Shown here: positions 1 through 8,253 of the stretch, in pieces | How positions within the stretch are numbered: position 1 is the first letter of the stretch | Layout: each line of letters opens with the position of its first letter | Source of the DNA: Algiphilus aromaticivorans DG1253 | Lineage (GTDB): Bacteria > Pseudomonadota > Gammaproteobacteria > Nevskiales > Nevskiaceae | Direction: 5' to 3' | Assembly: GCF_000733765.1 (NCBI RefSeq) | Contig: NZ_JPOG01000001.1 | Coordinates: 3,544,501-3,608,500 of the forward strand | DNA: 64,000 bases | Notes under the pieces: model-generated | What the model was told of the DNA's origin: nothing | The model's database searches: none | Seen by the model: only the letters and a program-made list of their open reading frames with translations | Program-made: the position numbers and the translations under genes

Positions 1-437
1 TGGTGGAAGGCGCCGGGCAGGCGTCCCACCGTGGCAAAGCCCATGCGGTCCCAGAGCGCCTTGGCGCGTGTGTTGCTCGCCACCACCAGGTTGTACTGCA
101 TGGCGCGATAGCCCAGCCGACGCGCTTCAGCCAGCGAATGCCGGCACATGGCGGTGCCCACCCCCTTTCCGCGCGCGTCGGTGGCGACGATATAGCCGCA
201 GTTGCAGACGTGCGCGCCCAGACCCGGCTGATTGGGCTTGATCAGGTAGCTGCCCAGCAGCCGGCCGTTCGCCTCGGCGACATAGCTGGTCTGCGGCGCG
301 GCGATCCAGGCCTGGTAGGCGGCCTGCTCGTCGATCTCGGGCGAGTGCGGGTGGCTCTCGCCGGAGCGGAACTCGGCCTCCAGGATCGGCCACAGCGCCG
401 GCCAGTCTTCGTCGTGGAAGTGGCGAATCACGGGCAT
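1..437 (-). CDS. GNAT-family N-acetyltransferase (C-terminus cut by window edge)
   Basis: This partial gene starts at the ATG read leftward from 437 (MPVIRHFHDEDW) and runs off the left edge, so about 145 residues are visible. It looks like an acetyl-CoA-dependent GNAT acetyltransferase: a central strand (GCGYIVATDARG) leads into the acetyl-CoA pyrophosphate loop, RGKGVGTAMC, near residues 97-106, followed by the typical segment ASNTRAKALWDRMGF. Its substrate cannot be told from sequence. It is transcribed divergently from the SGNH hydrolase gene. Frame and conserved motif A make the family call solid, while the C-terminus is unseen. Confidence 0.82.
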   Translation of the reverse strand, partial: MPVIRHFHDEDWPALWPILEAEFRSGESHPHSPEIDEQAAYQAWIAAPQTSYVAEANGRLLGSYLIKPNQPGLGAHVCNCGYIVATDARGKGVGTAMCRHSLAEARRLGYRAMQYNLVVASNTRAKALWDRMGFATVGRLPGAFH

Positions 438-615
438 GGCATGAGTTTGCGGCGGTTGGGCGTACGATGAGCGGGGACGAACAGACGCTTCGTGCCCGGC
501 CCGACCATCCTGCCATCGCTGCGGTGCTAGGGGTAGCTCGGTGAGCGCTGGCATATGTTCTGCAAGTATTTCACCTTGCGAGATGGCTTCGGCGGTAAGT
601 CGGCGAGGAGGCAAC

Positions 616-1377
616 ATGAAGCGAGTCAAGGATTCTTCGGGCTATGCGCTCTGGCTGGCGGCGCTGCTGTCGGGGCTGCCTCTTTTTGCCTGGCAGGCGC
701 ACCGGCTGCGCCGCGATACACCCAGGCTAGAAGGCGCCGCCGGCCCGACGCGGGGCCGTATCCGCGGCCGCGCGTCTGCACTTGCGCTACACGCCGTGGG
801 TGAATCCACTGTCGCCGGTGTCGGCGCGCCGGATCATGCCCATGCGCTGGCGGGAAGATGCGCGGCGGCCCTGGCGTCGCGCAGCGGCCGCGCCGTGCAC
901 TGGCAGGCGCATGGCCACAACGGGGCGACGGCGCGCGATGTGCGCTATCGCTATGTGCCCGAGATTGCGCACGATGCCGCCGTGGTGGTGATCGCTCTCG
1001 GCGTCAACGATGTGCTCTCCGGCTGCGCGCCCGAGACGTGGCGCTACAACCTGCGCAAGCTGCTGGCCTCGACCCGCCGGCGCGCGCCCGGTGCCGTCAT
1101 CGCGCTGAGCGCGGTGCCGCCGATGGGGCACTTTCCGGCCATTCCGCAACCCCTGCGCGCCATGCTGGGCGTACGCGCGCATGCCTTCGACCGCATCATC
1201 AGCATCGAGGCCGCCGCTTGTCCGCAGGCGGTCTATGTGCCGATCCCCTTCGAGGGCGGTACCGATTATTTCTGCGACGATCGCTTCCATCCCTCGCCGC
1301 TGGGTTATGAGCGCTGGGGTGCCCTCATCGGTGAGGCAGCGGCGCTGCGCCTTCAGTCGGGCTCGACGTCGGCGTAG
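616..1377 (+). CDS. SGNH/GDSL-type hydrolase
   Basis: A protein of 253 residues with an N-terminal hydrophobic stretch (about residues 10-27) that should act as a signal anchor or export signal. It has the blocks of an SGNH esterase/lipase: block I is G-E-S-T (serine 64) instead of the usual G-D-S, block III is GVND, and block V is DDRFHP with the catalytic Asp and His. The likely activity is ester hydrolysis of an unknown acyl or acetyl substrate. I chose the ATG at 616 because a GAGGAG ribosome site lies at 605-610; a longer reading from 541 lacks one. The 3' end overlaps the convergent dehydrogenase gene by 25 bp. Confidence 0.75.
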   Translation: MKRVKDSSGYALWLAALLSGLPLFAWQAHRLRRDTPRLEGAAGPTRGRIRGRASALALHAVGESTVAGVGAPDHAHALAGRCAAALASRSGRAVHWQAHGHNGATARDVRYRYVPEIAHDAAVVVIALGVNDVLSGCAPETWRYNLRKLLASTRRRAPGAVIALSAVPPMGHFPAIPQPLRAMLGVRAHAFDRIISIEAAACPQAVYVPIPFEGGTDYFCDDRFHPSPLGYERWGALIGEAAALRLQSGSTSA

Positions 1378-2573
1378 CAGTTCGGATCGAAGCGCGGCGT
1401 GCAGACGGCGAGGAAGACCAGATCCTCGTCGCCGTCGTTGGCGATGCGCTGCGGTGCCCCGGCCGGAATCCGTAGCGTATCGCCCGGCGCGAGGCGGAAG
1501 CTCTGTCCGGAAACCTCTGCCGTGCCGTGGCCGGCAAGGCCGACATAGCGCTCGACCGTACCGGTGAGGGTATGCAGCCGGGTCGTGCCGCCGGCCGGCA
1601 GGCGTGCTTGCACGATGGAGACGGCCTCGTCGGCCGGGTCGTTCCACCACTCGCTGATCCAGCAGCCTTCCTCGAACCAGTAGGGTTCCGGCGCCTGTGC
1701 GTGGGTGGTTGCGCTGCGCCGTTCGCGCAGCTGGCGGTAGAGCCCGGAGATATCGTCGTCGCCGAAGCCCTCGGCGACCAGCCGGTTGTAGTCGGCGGCG
1801 GTACGGTCGACGACCGGCAGCGGCAGTCCCTTGTCGGCGGCCATGCGCTGGCAGATGCGCAGATCCTTGAGATGCAGGGCCATGCGGAAGCCGGGGGCGT
1901 ACTCACCGGCGGCCATGCTGCGACCGCGGTTGTTGACGAACCAGGAGCCGGCCGCGCCGGAACCCACAACCTCAACGACCTGATCCGCGTCCAGACCGGC
2001 GGCCTCGGCCAGCGCCATGCCCTCGCAGACGGCCTGATTGATGCCTGCCGCCATGACCTGGTTGACGGCCTTGCAGATCTGGCCGGCCCCGACCGGTCCT
2101 AGGTGCACGCGGCGCGCGCCCATGGCATCGAGCAACGGCGCGGCCTCGGCGATATCGGCCTCGGCGCCGCCCAGCATGAAGGTCAGCTTGGCCTGGCGCG
2201 CACCTTCGGCGCCACCGGTAATGGGCGCGTCGATAAAGCGTGCACCCACCTTTGCGAGTCTCGAAGCGGCTTCGCGCGCGGTGGCGTCGGCCACTGTCGA
2301 GGCGTCGATCACGAGCTTGCCGGCGGCCTCCGCAACGCAGAGGGCGTCGACGACCTCCAGGATCTCCGCATCGGCGCGCACGCAGATCACGATGATGTCG
2401 GCCCGTTCCCAGAGTGCGGCCGGATGCTCGGCGTGGCATACGCCCAGCTCGGCGGCGCGCGCGGCGGCCTTATCGTGGGTATGGCTCCAGACGCCGGTCA
2501 GATAGCCGGCTGCCTGTAGATGTCCGGCCATGGGCGAACCCATGGTGCCCAGTCCGATGAATCCGGCCTGCAT
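1353..2573 (-). CDS. 3-hydroxyisobutyrate dehydrogenase-like protein fused to a C-terminal cupin
   Basis: A protein of 406 residues. The first ~290 form a beta-hydroxyacid dehydrogenase: NAD(P)-binding GFIGLGTMGSPMAG at the N-terminus, the substrate-binding IDAPITGG motif, and the catalytic lysine region GAGQICKAVNQ. The remaining ~110 residues form a cupin barrel (RLHTLTGTVERYVGL, then PGDTLRIPAGAPQRI). Cupin metal ligands look incomplete: the second His of the first motif is missing and the His of the second motif is Gln. Stand-alone family members are about 290-300 residues, so the extra domain is a true fusion. The ATG at 2573 puts the Rossmann strand at the start, as normal in the family. 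The reaction is probably NAD(P)-dependent oxidation or reduction of a short hydroxyacid. Confidence 0.82.
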   Translation of the reverse strand: MQAGFIGLGTMGSPMAGHLQAAGYLTGVWSHTHDKAAARAAELGVCHAEHPAALWERADIIVICVRADAEILEVVDALCVAEAAGKLVIDASTVADATAREAASRLAKVGARFIDAPITGGAEGARQAKLTFMLGGAEADIAEAAPLLDAMGARRVHLGPVGAGQICKAVNQVMAAGINQAVCEGMALAEAAGLDADQVVEVVGSGAAGSWFVNNRGRSMAAGEYAPGFRMALHLKDLRICQRMAADKGLPLPVVDRTAADYNRLVAEGFGDDDISGLYRQLRERRSATTHAQAPEPYWFEEGCWISEWWNDPADEAVSIVQARLPAGGTTRLHTLTGTVERYVGLAGHGTAEVSGQSFRLAPGDTLRIPAGAPQRIANDGDEDLVFLAVCTPRFDPNCYADVEPD

Positions 2574-2617
2574 GACTGCTCCCGATCGAATGGTCGTGTT
2601 GGAGGGGATGAGCGTGC

Positions 2618-3604
2618 TTGCAACAATCGCCCTTACCGCCAATGCTGCAAGGCATGGCAAAACTACGCATGCGCGACGGCGCCAAGCTCAACTATATCGA
2701 GGTCGGACGCGGCGATCCGGTCATCCTGCTGCACGGCTTCGCGATGCGGGGGGCGCACTGGCTGCCCTTTGTCGCGCGCCATGCGCACCGGCATCGTTTC
2801 ATCCTGCCCGATCTGCGCGGCTTCGGCGGCTCGCACGAGCTGCCCTTGTCCGGTGAGCGGCTGCTCGACCAGCACGCCGACGATCTGCACGATCTGATCA
2901 CCGGTCTGGGGCTGCGCGAGGTGGCGCTGGCCGGTCTGTCGATGGGTGCCTGCACGGCGCTGCAGTACCACCAGCGCTACGGCTTCGACGCGGTGCGCTC
3001 CTATCTGCACATCGACCAAGGGCCCTGCGTGCGCAACGGTCCGGACTGGCAGTGGGGGCTGATGGGGCCCGAGCAGCACGCGCTGCTGTCGCCCTGGGCC
3101 GAGCTGATGACGCAGATGGCGCCGTGGCGGGAGCGTTCCTTCGGCGCCATTCCGCGCGAGCTGCGTCGCCGCTTCTGGGGCGCCCTGGCCGAGTTCTACG
3201 GCGCTGCCTTCCATCGTCGCGGCTGGCAGCAGGCCGTCAACATCACACGCATCGAGCGTGTGGCGCGGGCCGCCTTCCCGGTCACCAACTGGCCGGTCTA
3301 CATGGCCTGCCTGCAGGCCTATCTGCACAACGATTACGACTGGCGCGACTCGCTGCGGACCCTGGACAAGCCGATGACCGCCATCGTGGGCATGGAGTCG
3401 GCGCTCTATCCGGCCGAGGGCCAGCTGCGCATCGCCGACTATGCGCCAACGGTGCGGATCGAGCGCTTCGCAGGCTGCGGGCACGCTGTGCCCTTCGAGG
3501 CGCCGCTGCGCTTTGCGCGGACCTTGTCCGGATTCCTGGAGGAAGCGCGGCAGCCGCTGGCTACGGCTCCGCCGCCCGAGCTGCGGCGCGCTCAGGCAGC
3601 CTGA
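2618..3604 (+). CDS. alpha/beta-fold hydrolase
   Basis: A protein of up to 328 residues with the alpha/beta hydrolase signature: oxyanion loop ILLHGF, the DLRGFGGS turn, nucleophile elbow GLSMGA, and a C-terminal catalytic His in GCGHAVPFE. There is no signal peptide, so it should be cytoplasmic; the substrate is unknown. The start is uncertain. The TTG at 2618 sits about 10 nt after GGAGGGG (2601-2607), while ATGs at 2642 and 2654 have no clear ribosome site. It diverges from the dehydrogenase-cupin gene, and its last 13 bp overlap the convergent PhaC-like gene. Confidence 0.8.
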   Translation: MQQSPLPPMLQGMAKLRMRDGAKLNYIEVGRGDPVILLHGFAMRGAHWLPFVARHAHRHRFILPDLRGFGGSHELPLSGERLLDQHADDLHDLITGLGLREVALAGLSMGACTALQYHQRYGFDAVRSYLHIDQGPCVRNGPDWQWGLMGPEQHALLSPWAELMTQMAPWRERSFGAIPRELRRRFWGALAEFYGAAFHRRGWQQAVNITRIERVARAAFPVTNWPVYMACLQAYLHNDYDWRDSLRTLDKPMTAIVGMESALYPAEGQLRIADYAPTVRIERFAGCGHAVPFEAPLRFARTLSGFLEEARQPLATAPPPELRRAQAA

Positions 3605-4764
3605 TCGGCAGCCGCGCGCGAGCGCGGCGCCAGCCAGTCCGCGGCCCAGCGCCAGGTGGTTTCCGGCGCGCGTGCGCCGCCGAAGACGCCGGCGTGCCCG
3701 CCGGGGGCGACACGGAAATCCTGGTCACCGCTGGCCACGACGTCCAGCACGTGCCGTGCCGAGGCCTCGGGCACGATGCGGTCGGTATCGCCGGCGATGG
3801 CCAGCAGGTTGCAGTCCAGCCCGCGCAGCAGGCTGCTGCGCGCTTCGCCCAGCGGAATCTCGCCGCGCGCCAGCGCATTGTCCAGGCCGACGCGCACGAT
3901 GAAGTCCTGCACGATGCCGCCGGGGTAATCGTGCATGCGGTTGAACCAGGCCGCCGTGGTGGCGTGCTCGACGACGTATTCGCGGTCGCCGAGGTTCATT
4001 AGCAGGTCGATGTAGGCCGCCAGCGTACCCTTCGGGTTGCTGAGCTTGAAGGCTACCGAGGCGGCGATGCCCGGGATGCGCAGGTACTTCGGGTTGATGT
4101 TGTGCACGCGGAAGCCGGTGAAGCGGCGCACCAGCCGGGTCGGCAGGCGCAGGCGCTGCAGCAGCTCGCCGGCTGCGCCCATCTCGTGATAGTCGACCGG
4201 GCTGGCGATGGTCACCAGGTTGCGGATGCCCGGATCGCGCGCCCAGCCGGCGTAGATCAGAGCGAAGAGTCCGCCCATGCAGTAGCCGAGCAGGGAGATA
4301 TCCTGCGTCCTGGCGTGCGCGCGCAGTGCCGCCACGGCCGCCGGCAGCTTCTCGGTGCAGTAGTGGCGCAGGCCGAGGTGGACATCGTCGGCATCCGGGT
4401 CGCCCCAGTCGACGAGATAGACGGCAAAGCCTCGGGCGCGCAGATAGCGCACCAGGCTGCGGTGCGGCAGCAGGTCGAAGATCATGGTGCTGGCGGCCAG
4501 CGGCGGTACCAGCAGCAACGGCACGGCGTGCTCCTGCCGGGCCACGGTCAGCTCCTGCTCGCCGACAGTGATGCGGTCATTCTCCAGCGGCGAGTAGTAG
4601 CGCAGACGCATCAAGCCGTCGTCGAGAAGCACCTCAAAGGGGGTCTGATCGGCGGCGTAGAAGGCTTCGCTGTCGGTGGCGCGTTCGACGGCCACGCTGA
4701 GCCATTGCAGCGCCTGCTCGCCGGCGGCGGCGCCGCGGCGTATCAAGCTGTCGGCCAGACGCAT
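3592..4764 (-). CDS. poly(3-hydroxyalkanoate) synthase-like protein (PhaC family, class III size)
   Basis: A protein of 390 residues. The lipase-like box is G-Y-C-M-G-G, with the cysteine nucleophile that distinguishes PHA synthases from ordinary hydrolases. The catalytic Asp lies in GDTDRIVP and the His in PGGHAGVF. The segments VYLVDWGDP and HEMGAAG-like insertions also match PhaC. Such enzymes polymerise hydroxyacyl-CoA into storage polyester. Class III PhaC needs a PhaE partner, but no phaE, phaA, phaB or phasin gene is visible nearby, so true polymerase activity is not assured. The ATG overlaps the speA stop (TGATG), implying translational coupling. Confidence 0.8.
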   Translation of the reverse strand: MRLADSLIRRGAAAGEQALQWLSVAVERATDSEAFYAADQTPFEVLLDDGLMRLRYYSPLENDRITVGEQELTVARQEHAVPLLLVPPLAASTMIFDLLPHRSLVRYLRARGFAVYLVDWGDPDADDVHLGLRHYCTEKLPAAVAALRAHARTQDISLLGYCMGGLFALIYAGWARDPGIRNLVTIASPVDYHEMGAAGELLQRLRLPTRLVRRFTGFRVHNINPKYLRIPGIAASVAFKLSNPKGTLAAYIDLLMNLGDREYVVEHATTAAWFNRMHDYPGGIVQDFIVRVGLDNALARGEIPLGEARSSLLRGLDCNLLAIAGDTDRIVPEASARHVLDVVASGDQDFRVAPGGHAGVFGGARAPETTWRWAADWLAPRSRAAADQAA

Positions 4765-6659
4765 CACGCTTCGCTGAGGTAGGTATAGCCGGACAGGCCT
4801 GCCTCCAGCTCGGAGAGCAGGGCAGAGGCCTCGCGGCGCGGCAGGCCGAGTCCGTTGATCTTGCTGCGGTAGCTGCGCATCAGCGCCTCGGGCGCGAAAT
4901 GCACGTAGCGCAGCAGGTCGCTGGCGGCGTCCCCCTGCTCGGGCGATTCCAGCCGCCAGCCGTCCGGCGCTGTTTCGTCCAGCACAACGTTGACGGCGTT
5001 GGTGTCGCCGAAGAGGTTGTGCATGTCGCCCAGGATCTCCTGATAGGCGCCGACCATGAAGAAGCCGAGCCAGTAGGGCTCGTCGGTGCGCAGGCTGTGC
5101 GCGGCCATAGTGGCCTCGATGCCGCGGCGGTCGACGTAGTGGTCGATGCGGCCGTCCGAGTCGCAGGTCAGATCGCACAGCGCCACGCGCTGGTCGGGAC
5201 GCTCGTCGAGGCGATGGATGGGCAGGATGGGGAAGACCTGCTGGATGGCCCAGATGTCGGGCAGCGACTGGAATACCGAGAAGTTGCAGAAGTACTTGCT
5301 TGCCAGGCGCTGCTCCAGCTCGTCGAGTGCCTCGCGGTGCGCGCGGATGCTTGGATCCAGGCGTGCGCGCACGCCCTGGGCGATAGCGACGTAGAGCTGC
5401 TCGGCGCGCGCCCGCGCCGCAAGATCCAGCAGGCCGTGGCTGTACTGGCTGTGCACGTCGCCGAGCCAGGCCGCGGCATCGTAGAGCAGCTCCAGTGGCG
5501 GCCGCGCATCGAGCTGGGCCTGCACGCTGTGCAGCTCCTGCAGCGGCGCCGGGTCTTCCGCGCCTGGTTTCGGCACCGGTCCGGAGGGCACGGCCTCGAC
5601 GTCGACGACGTCGGTGATCAGCACGGCGTGATGCGCGGTGAGCGCGCGGCCGGATTCGGAGATGACTTCCGGCTCCGGGTGGCCGCCTTGCGCGCAGGTG
5701 TCCTTCAGGCTACGCAGGATGGCTGTGGCGTATTCGCGCGGCGAATAGTTCATCGAGCAGTAGGAGCGCGAGCGTGTGCCCTCGTAGTCCACGCCCAGAC
5801 CGCCGCCGACATCCACCACGGTCACCGGTGCGCCGGCGTTGCGCAGCTCGGCGTAGAAGCGGGCCGCTTCGCGCATGCTGCGGTGGATGTCGCCGACATT
5901 GGCGACCTGCGAACCAAGATGGAAGTGCAGCATCTGTACCGCCTCCAGCTGCCCGGCGGCGCGCAGCGTGTCCAGCGCGCGCAGCACCTGCGTCGCCGAC
6001 AGTCCGAACTTGGAGCGCTCGCCACCGGTGTTCTGCCACTTGCCGGCGCTGATGGCGGCCAGACGCACGCGCAGGCCGATGCGCGGCGCCACCTTCAGCG
6101 CTTCAGCCTCGCGCATGACGATGGCGAGCTCGGAGAGCTTCTCGATGACGATGTAGACGCGGTGGCCGAGCTTCTCGCCGATCAGCGCGCGCCGGACGTA
6201 GGCGCGATCCTTGTAGCCGTTGCATACGATGACCGAGCCCGGCGCGGCCGAGCCCAGGACGGCAGCCAGCTCGGGCTTGCTGCCGGCTTCCAGGCCGACC
6301 CGGTCGCCACCCGCGCGCACGATGCCTGCCACTACTGTCTGCTGCTGGTTGACCTTGATGGGATAGACCAGGGTGTAGCCACCGGCGTAGTCGAGCGCGG
6401 CGCGTGCCTCGTCGAAGGCATTGACCAGGGATCGGATGCGGTCCGCGAGGATGTCGCCGAAGCGCAGCAGCACGGGCAGCTCCAGGCCTTCGCTGGGCAG
6501 GCGCCGGGTCAGCGCGGCGAGATCGATGGCCGGTCCGCCGGCGCCGCGCGGCTGCACGAGCAGATGGCCCTGCTGCCCGACGGCGACATAGCCTTCGCTC
6601 CACTCGGGAATGTTGTAGGCGGTCGCCGCGTCAGCGGGGCGCCAGCTGGAATCGGTCAT
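4764..6659 (-). CDS. speA: biosynthetic arginine decarboxylase
   Basis: A PLP enzyme of 631 residues that converts arginine to agmatine, the first step of polyamine synthesis; length matches SpeA (about 630-660). The PLP lysine is in YPIKVNQQ near residue 100. HFHLGSQ and the glycine-rich DVGGGLGVDYEG loop bind the cofactor phosphate. The C-terminal part has the conserved FCNFSVFQSLPD and the substrate-site CDLTCDSDG cysteine. The gene is divergent from speE across 55 bp and overlaps the PhaC-like gene downstream. No agmatinase gene (speB) is visible in the window. Confidence 0.96.
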   Translation of the reverse strand: MTDSSWRPADAATAYNIPEWSEGYVAVGQQGHLLVQPRGAGGPAIDLAALTRRLPSEGLELPVLLRFGDILADRIRSLVNAFDEARAALDYAGGYTLVYPIKVNQQQTVVAGIVRAGGDRVGLEAGSKPELAAVLGSAAPGSVIVCNGYKDRAYVRRALIGEKLGHRVYIVIEKLSELAIVMREAEALKVAPRIGLRVRLAAISAGKWQNTGGERSKFGLSATQVLRALDTLRAAGQLEAVQMLHFHLGSQVANVGDIHRSMREAARFYAELRNAGAPVTVVDVGGGLGVDYEGTRSRSYCSMNYSPREYATAILRSLKDTCAQGGHPEPEVISESGRALTAHHAVLITDVVDVEAVPSGPVPKPGAEDPAPLQELHSVQAQLDARPPLELLYDAAAWLGDVHSQYSHGLLDLAARARAEQLYVAIAQGVRARLDPSIRAHREALDELEQRLASKYFCNFSVFQSLPDIWAIQQVFPILPIHRLDERPDQRVALCDLTCDSDGRIDHYVDRRGIEATMAAHSLRTDEPYWLGFFMVGAYQEILGDMHNLFGDTNAVNVVLDETAPDGWRLESPEQGDAASDLLRYVHFAPEALMRSYRSKINGLGLPRREASALLSELEAGLSGYTYLSEA

Positions 6660-6714
6660 TGCAACAGGGCTGTTTGCTTATACTCGGCGGCTGCCAATCC
6701 GGGGAGAGCGACTC
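6660..6714. promoter_or_regulatory. divergent speA/speE intergenic region with likely speE promoter
   Basis: This 55-bp spacer separates the two polyamine genes. A TATACT hexamer at 6679-6684 is a good -10 for speE, and GGGGAGAG at 6701-6708 is its ribosome site, 6 nt before the ATG. No convincing -35 is evident, and the speA promoter must share the same short space. Confidence 0.5.
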
Positions 6715-7575
6715 ATGACGCTGCCGCAGAACAACTGGTTCACCGAAATCGACGAAACCACGGGCACGGCATTGTCGCTCAGACTGGGCGAGCACGTGCA
6801 CGGCGAGGACACGCCGATCCAGCGTATCGACATCTACCGCACCGATACCTTCGGCTACCTGATGACCATCGACGGCTGCACGATGGTGAGCACGCGCGAC
6901 AACTTCCTCTATCACGAGATGATGGCGCATCCGGTGCTCAACGCCCATGCCGCGCCGAAGCGCGTGGCCATCATCGGTGGCGGCGACTGCGGCACCCTCA
7001 ACGAGGTGCTCAAGCACCCCGAGGTGGAATCCGCGATTCAGATCGAGATCGACGAGCGCGTCACGCGCTTGGCCGAGCAGTATTTCCCGGAGCTCTGCGC
7101 GCGCAACGACGATCCGCGCGCCGAACTCTTCTTCGGTGACGGGCTGGCCTGGATGCGCGACGCCGAGCCGGGCAGCGTGGACGTCGTCATCGTCGATTCC
7201 ACCGACCCGGTGGGGCCGGCCGAGGGGCTGTTCGGCCCGAAGTTCTACGGCGACGTGTTCCGCGCGCTGGGCAAGGACGGCCTGCTGGTGCATCAGTCGG
7301 AATCGCCGCTGCTGCATCAGCAGCTGATCGTGGCCATGCATCGCGCCATGCGCGAGGCAGGTTTCGCGCAGACGCATCTGTTGCACTTCCCGCAGCCGAT
7401 CTATCCCTCGGGCTGGTGGAGCGCCTCGCTGGGTTGCAAGCGTCCGCTGACGGCGGAGGAACGCCTCGATGAGCGCGCCATCGCCGCGTTGGAGACGCAG
7501 TACTACAATGCCGCCACGCATCGCGCGGCATTTGCCCTGCCCAACTATCTGCGCGAGCAGCTCGACGCGCTCTGA
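6715..7575 (+). CDS. speE: spermidine synthase (polyamine aminopropyltransferase)
   Basis: A protein of 286 residues that transfers an aminopropyl group from decarboxylated SAM to putrescine. It opens with the typical QNNWFTEID strand, has the decarboxy-SAM loop IIGGGDCGTLNEVLKH, the acidic DSTDPVGPAEGLF catalytic loop, and the C-terminal YPSGWWS segment. One oddity: the loop normally reads GGGDGG, but here the fifth position is Cys. Pairing with divergent speA gives the start and end of an arginine-to-spermidine route. Confidence 0.95.
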   Translation: MTLPQNNWFTEIDETTGTALSLRLGEHVHGEDTPIQRIDIYRTDTFGYLMTIDGCTMVSTRDNFLYHEMMAHPVLNAHAAPKRVAIIGGGDCGTLNEVLKHPEVESAIQIEIDERVTRLAEQYFPELCARNDDPRAELFFGDGLAWMRDAEPGSVDVVIVDSTDPVGPAEGLFGPKFYGDVFRALGKDGLLVHQSESPLLHQQLIVAMHRAMREAGFAQTHLLHFPQPIYPSGWWSASLGCKRPLTAEERLDERAIAALETQYYNAATHRAAFALPNYLREQLDAL

Positions 7576-7590
7576 AGCGCGCCCTGCAGG

Positions 7591-8007
7591 TCAGCCGCAG
7601 GCGCGGTCGACGAGACCCTGCTGCATGGCGATGATCTCCTCGCGCTCGGTCTCGCTCAGCTTGCGCTCTTCGCCGCTGTCGGTGGTCTCCACCAGCCGGT
7701 CAGCGTTGCGGTAGCGCTCCAGGGTCTCACGCGCCTCGGTGCATGCGGCGGCCGCATCGGCCCCGGCCTGCTGCGTTGGCGTCTCGTCACGGTTTCCGGA
7801 CGCCGGGGCGGCGTTGTCGGCAATCGCGCCCGAAGGCTCGAAGAGCTGGTAGTCGACGGTAGCCGGTGGCCGGTCGCCGAAATGCAGATGACCGCTGCTG
7901 TCGCGCCACTGATAGACCTCGGCCCCGGCGGGGGCGCTGGCGCCGGAGGTCAGCAGCAGCAGTGCGAAGCCGAGCGCTGCGCTTGCTCGTGGAGAATGCT
8001 GACTCAT
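7591..8007 (-). CDS. DUF4124 domain-containing exported protein
   Basis: A protein of 138 residues with a signal peptide (hydrophobic residues ~10-29 ending ASAPAGA). Right after it comes the DUF4124 signature VYQWRDSSGHLHFGDRPP, a short beta-rich module common in gammaproteobacterial periplasmic proteins. The C-terminal half is charged and helical, probably coiled coil. Function is unknown. It is convergent with speE (15 bp gap) and divergent from the CDGSH gene. Confidence 0.82.
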   Translation of the reverse strand: MSQHSPRASAALGFALLLLTSGASAPAGAEVYQWRDSSGHLHFGDRPPATVDYQLFEPSGAIADNAAPASGNRDETPTQQAGADAAAACTEARETLERYRNADRLVETTDSGEERKLSETEREEIIAMQQGLVDRACG

Positions 8008-8026
8008 GCGGCTAGTCTAGCCGCTC

Positions 8027-8242
8027 ATGAGCACCACTGACCAAGGCCCGAGGCTGCTGACGCTGGCGCGCGGGAGTTACCGCGTGTGCGCTTGCGGTGC
8101 GCAAGTGCTCTGTCCATCGGATTGCCGGCGCGCCGATGAAGCGATTCCTCTGCAGGTTCGGCGCCGGGCCGAGCGCGTTTGGCTTTGCCGCTGCGGCAGG
8201 AGCGCGCGCTGGCCACACTGCGACGGCAGCCACAATCGGTGA
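8027..8242 (+). CDS. small CDGSH-type iron-sulfur protein
   Basis: A 71-residue cytoplasmic protein. The C-terminal segment (residues 52-70) holds a full CDGSH motif, C-R-C...P-H-C-D-G-S-H, whose three Cys (54, 56, 65) and His69 bind a [2Fe-2S] cluster. The N-terminal half has C21, C23, C29 and C33 in a pattern like a decayed first CDGSH motif without the His ligand. Tandem-motif proteins of this type are redox or Fe-S handling proteins. The ATG at 8027 leaves a 19-bp gap to the divergent DUF4124 gene. Confidence 0.75.
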   Translation: MSTTDQGPRLLTLARGSYRVCACGAQVLCPSDCRRADEAIPLQVRRRAERVWLCRCGRSARWPHCDGSHNR

Positions 8243-8253
8243 TAGCGACCCCC

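Noticed and set aside
4899-7139. Long open frame of 746 codons on the plus strand across speA
   Set aside because: It is the antisense shadow of speA in GC-rich DNA; its product has no recognisable domain while speA is complete.
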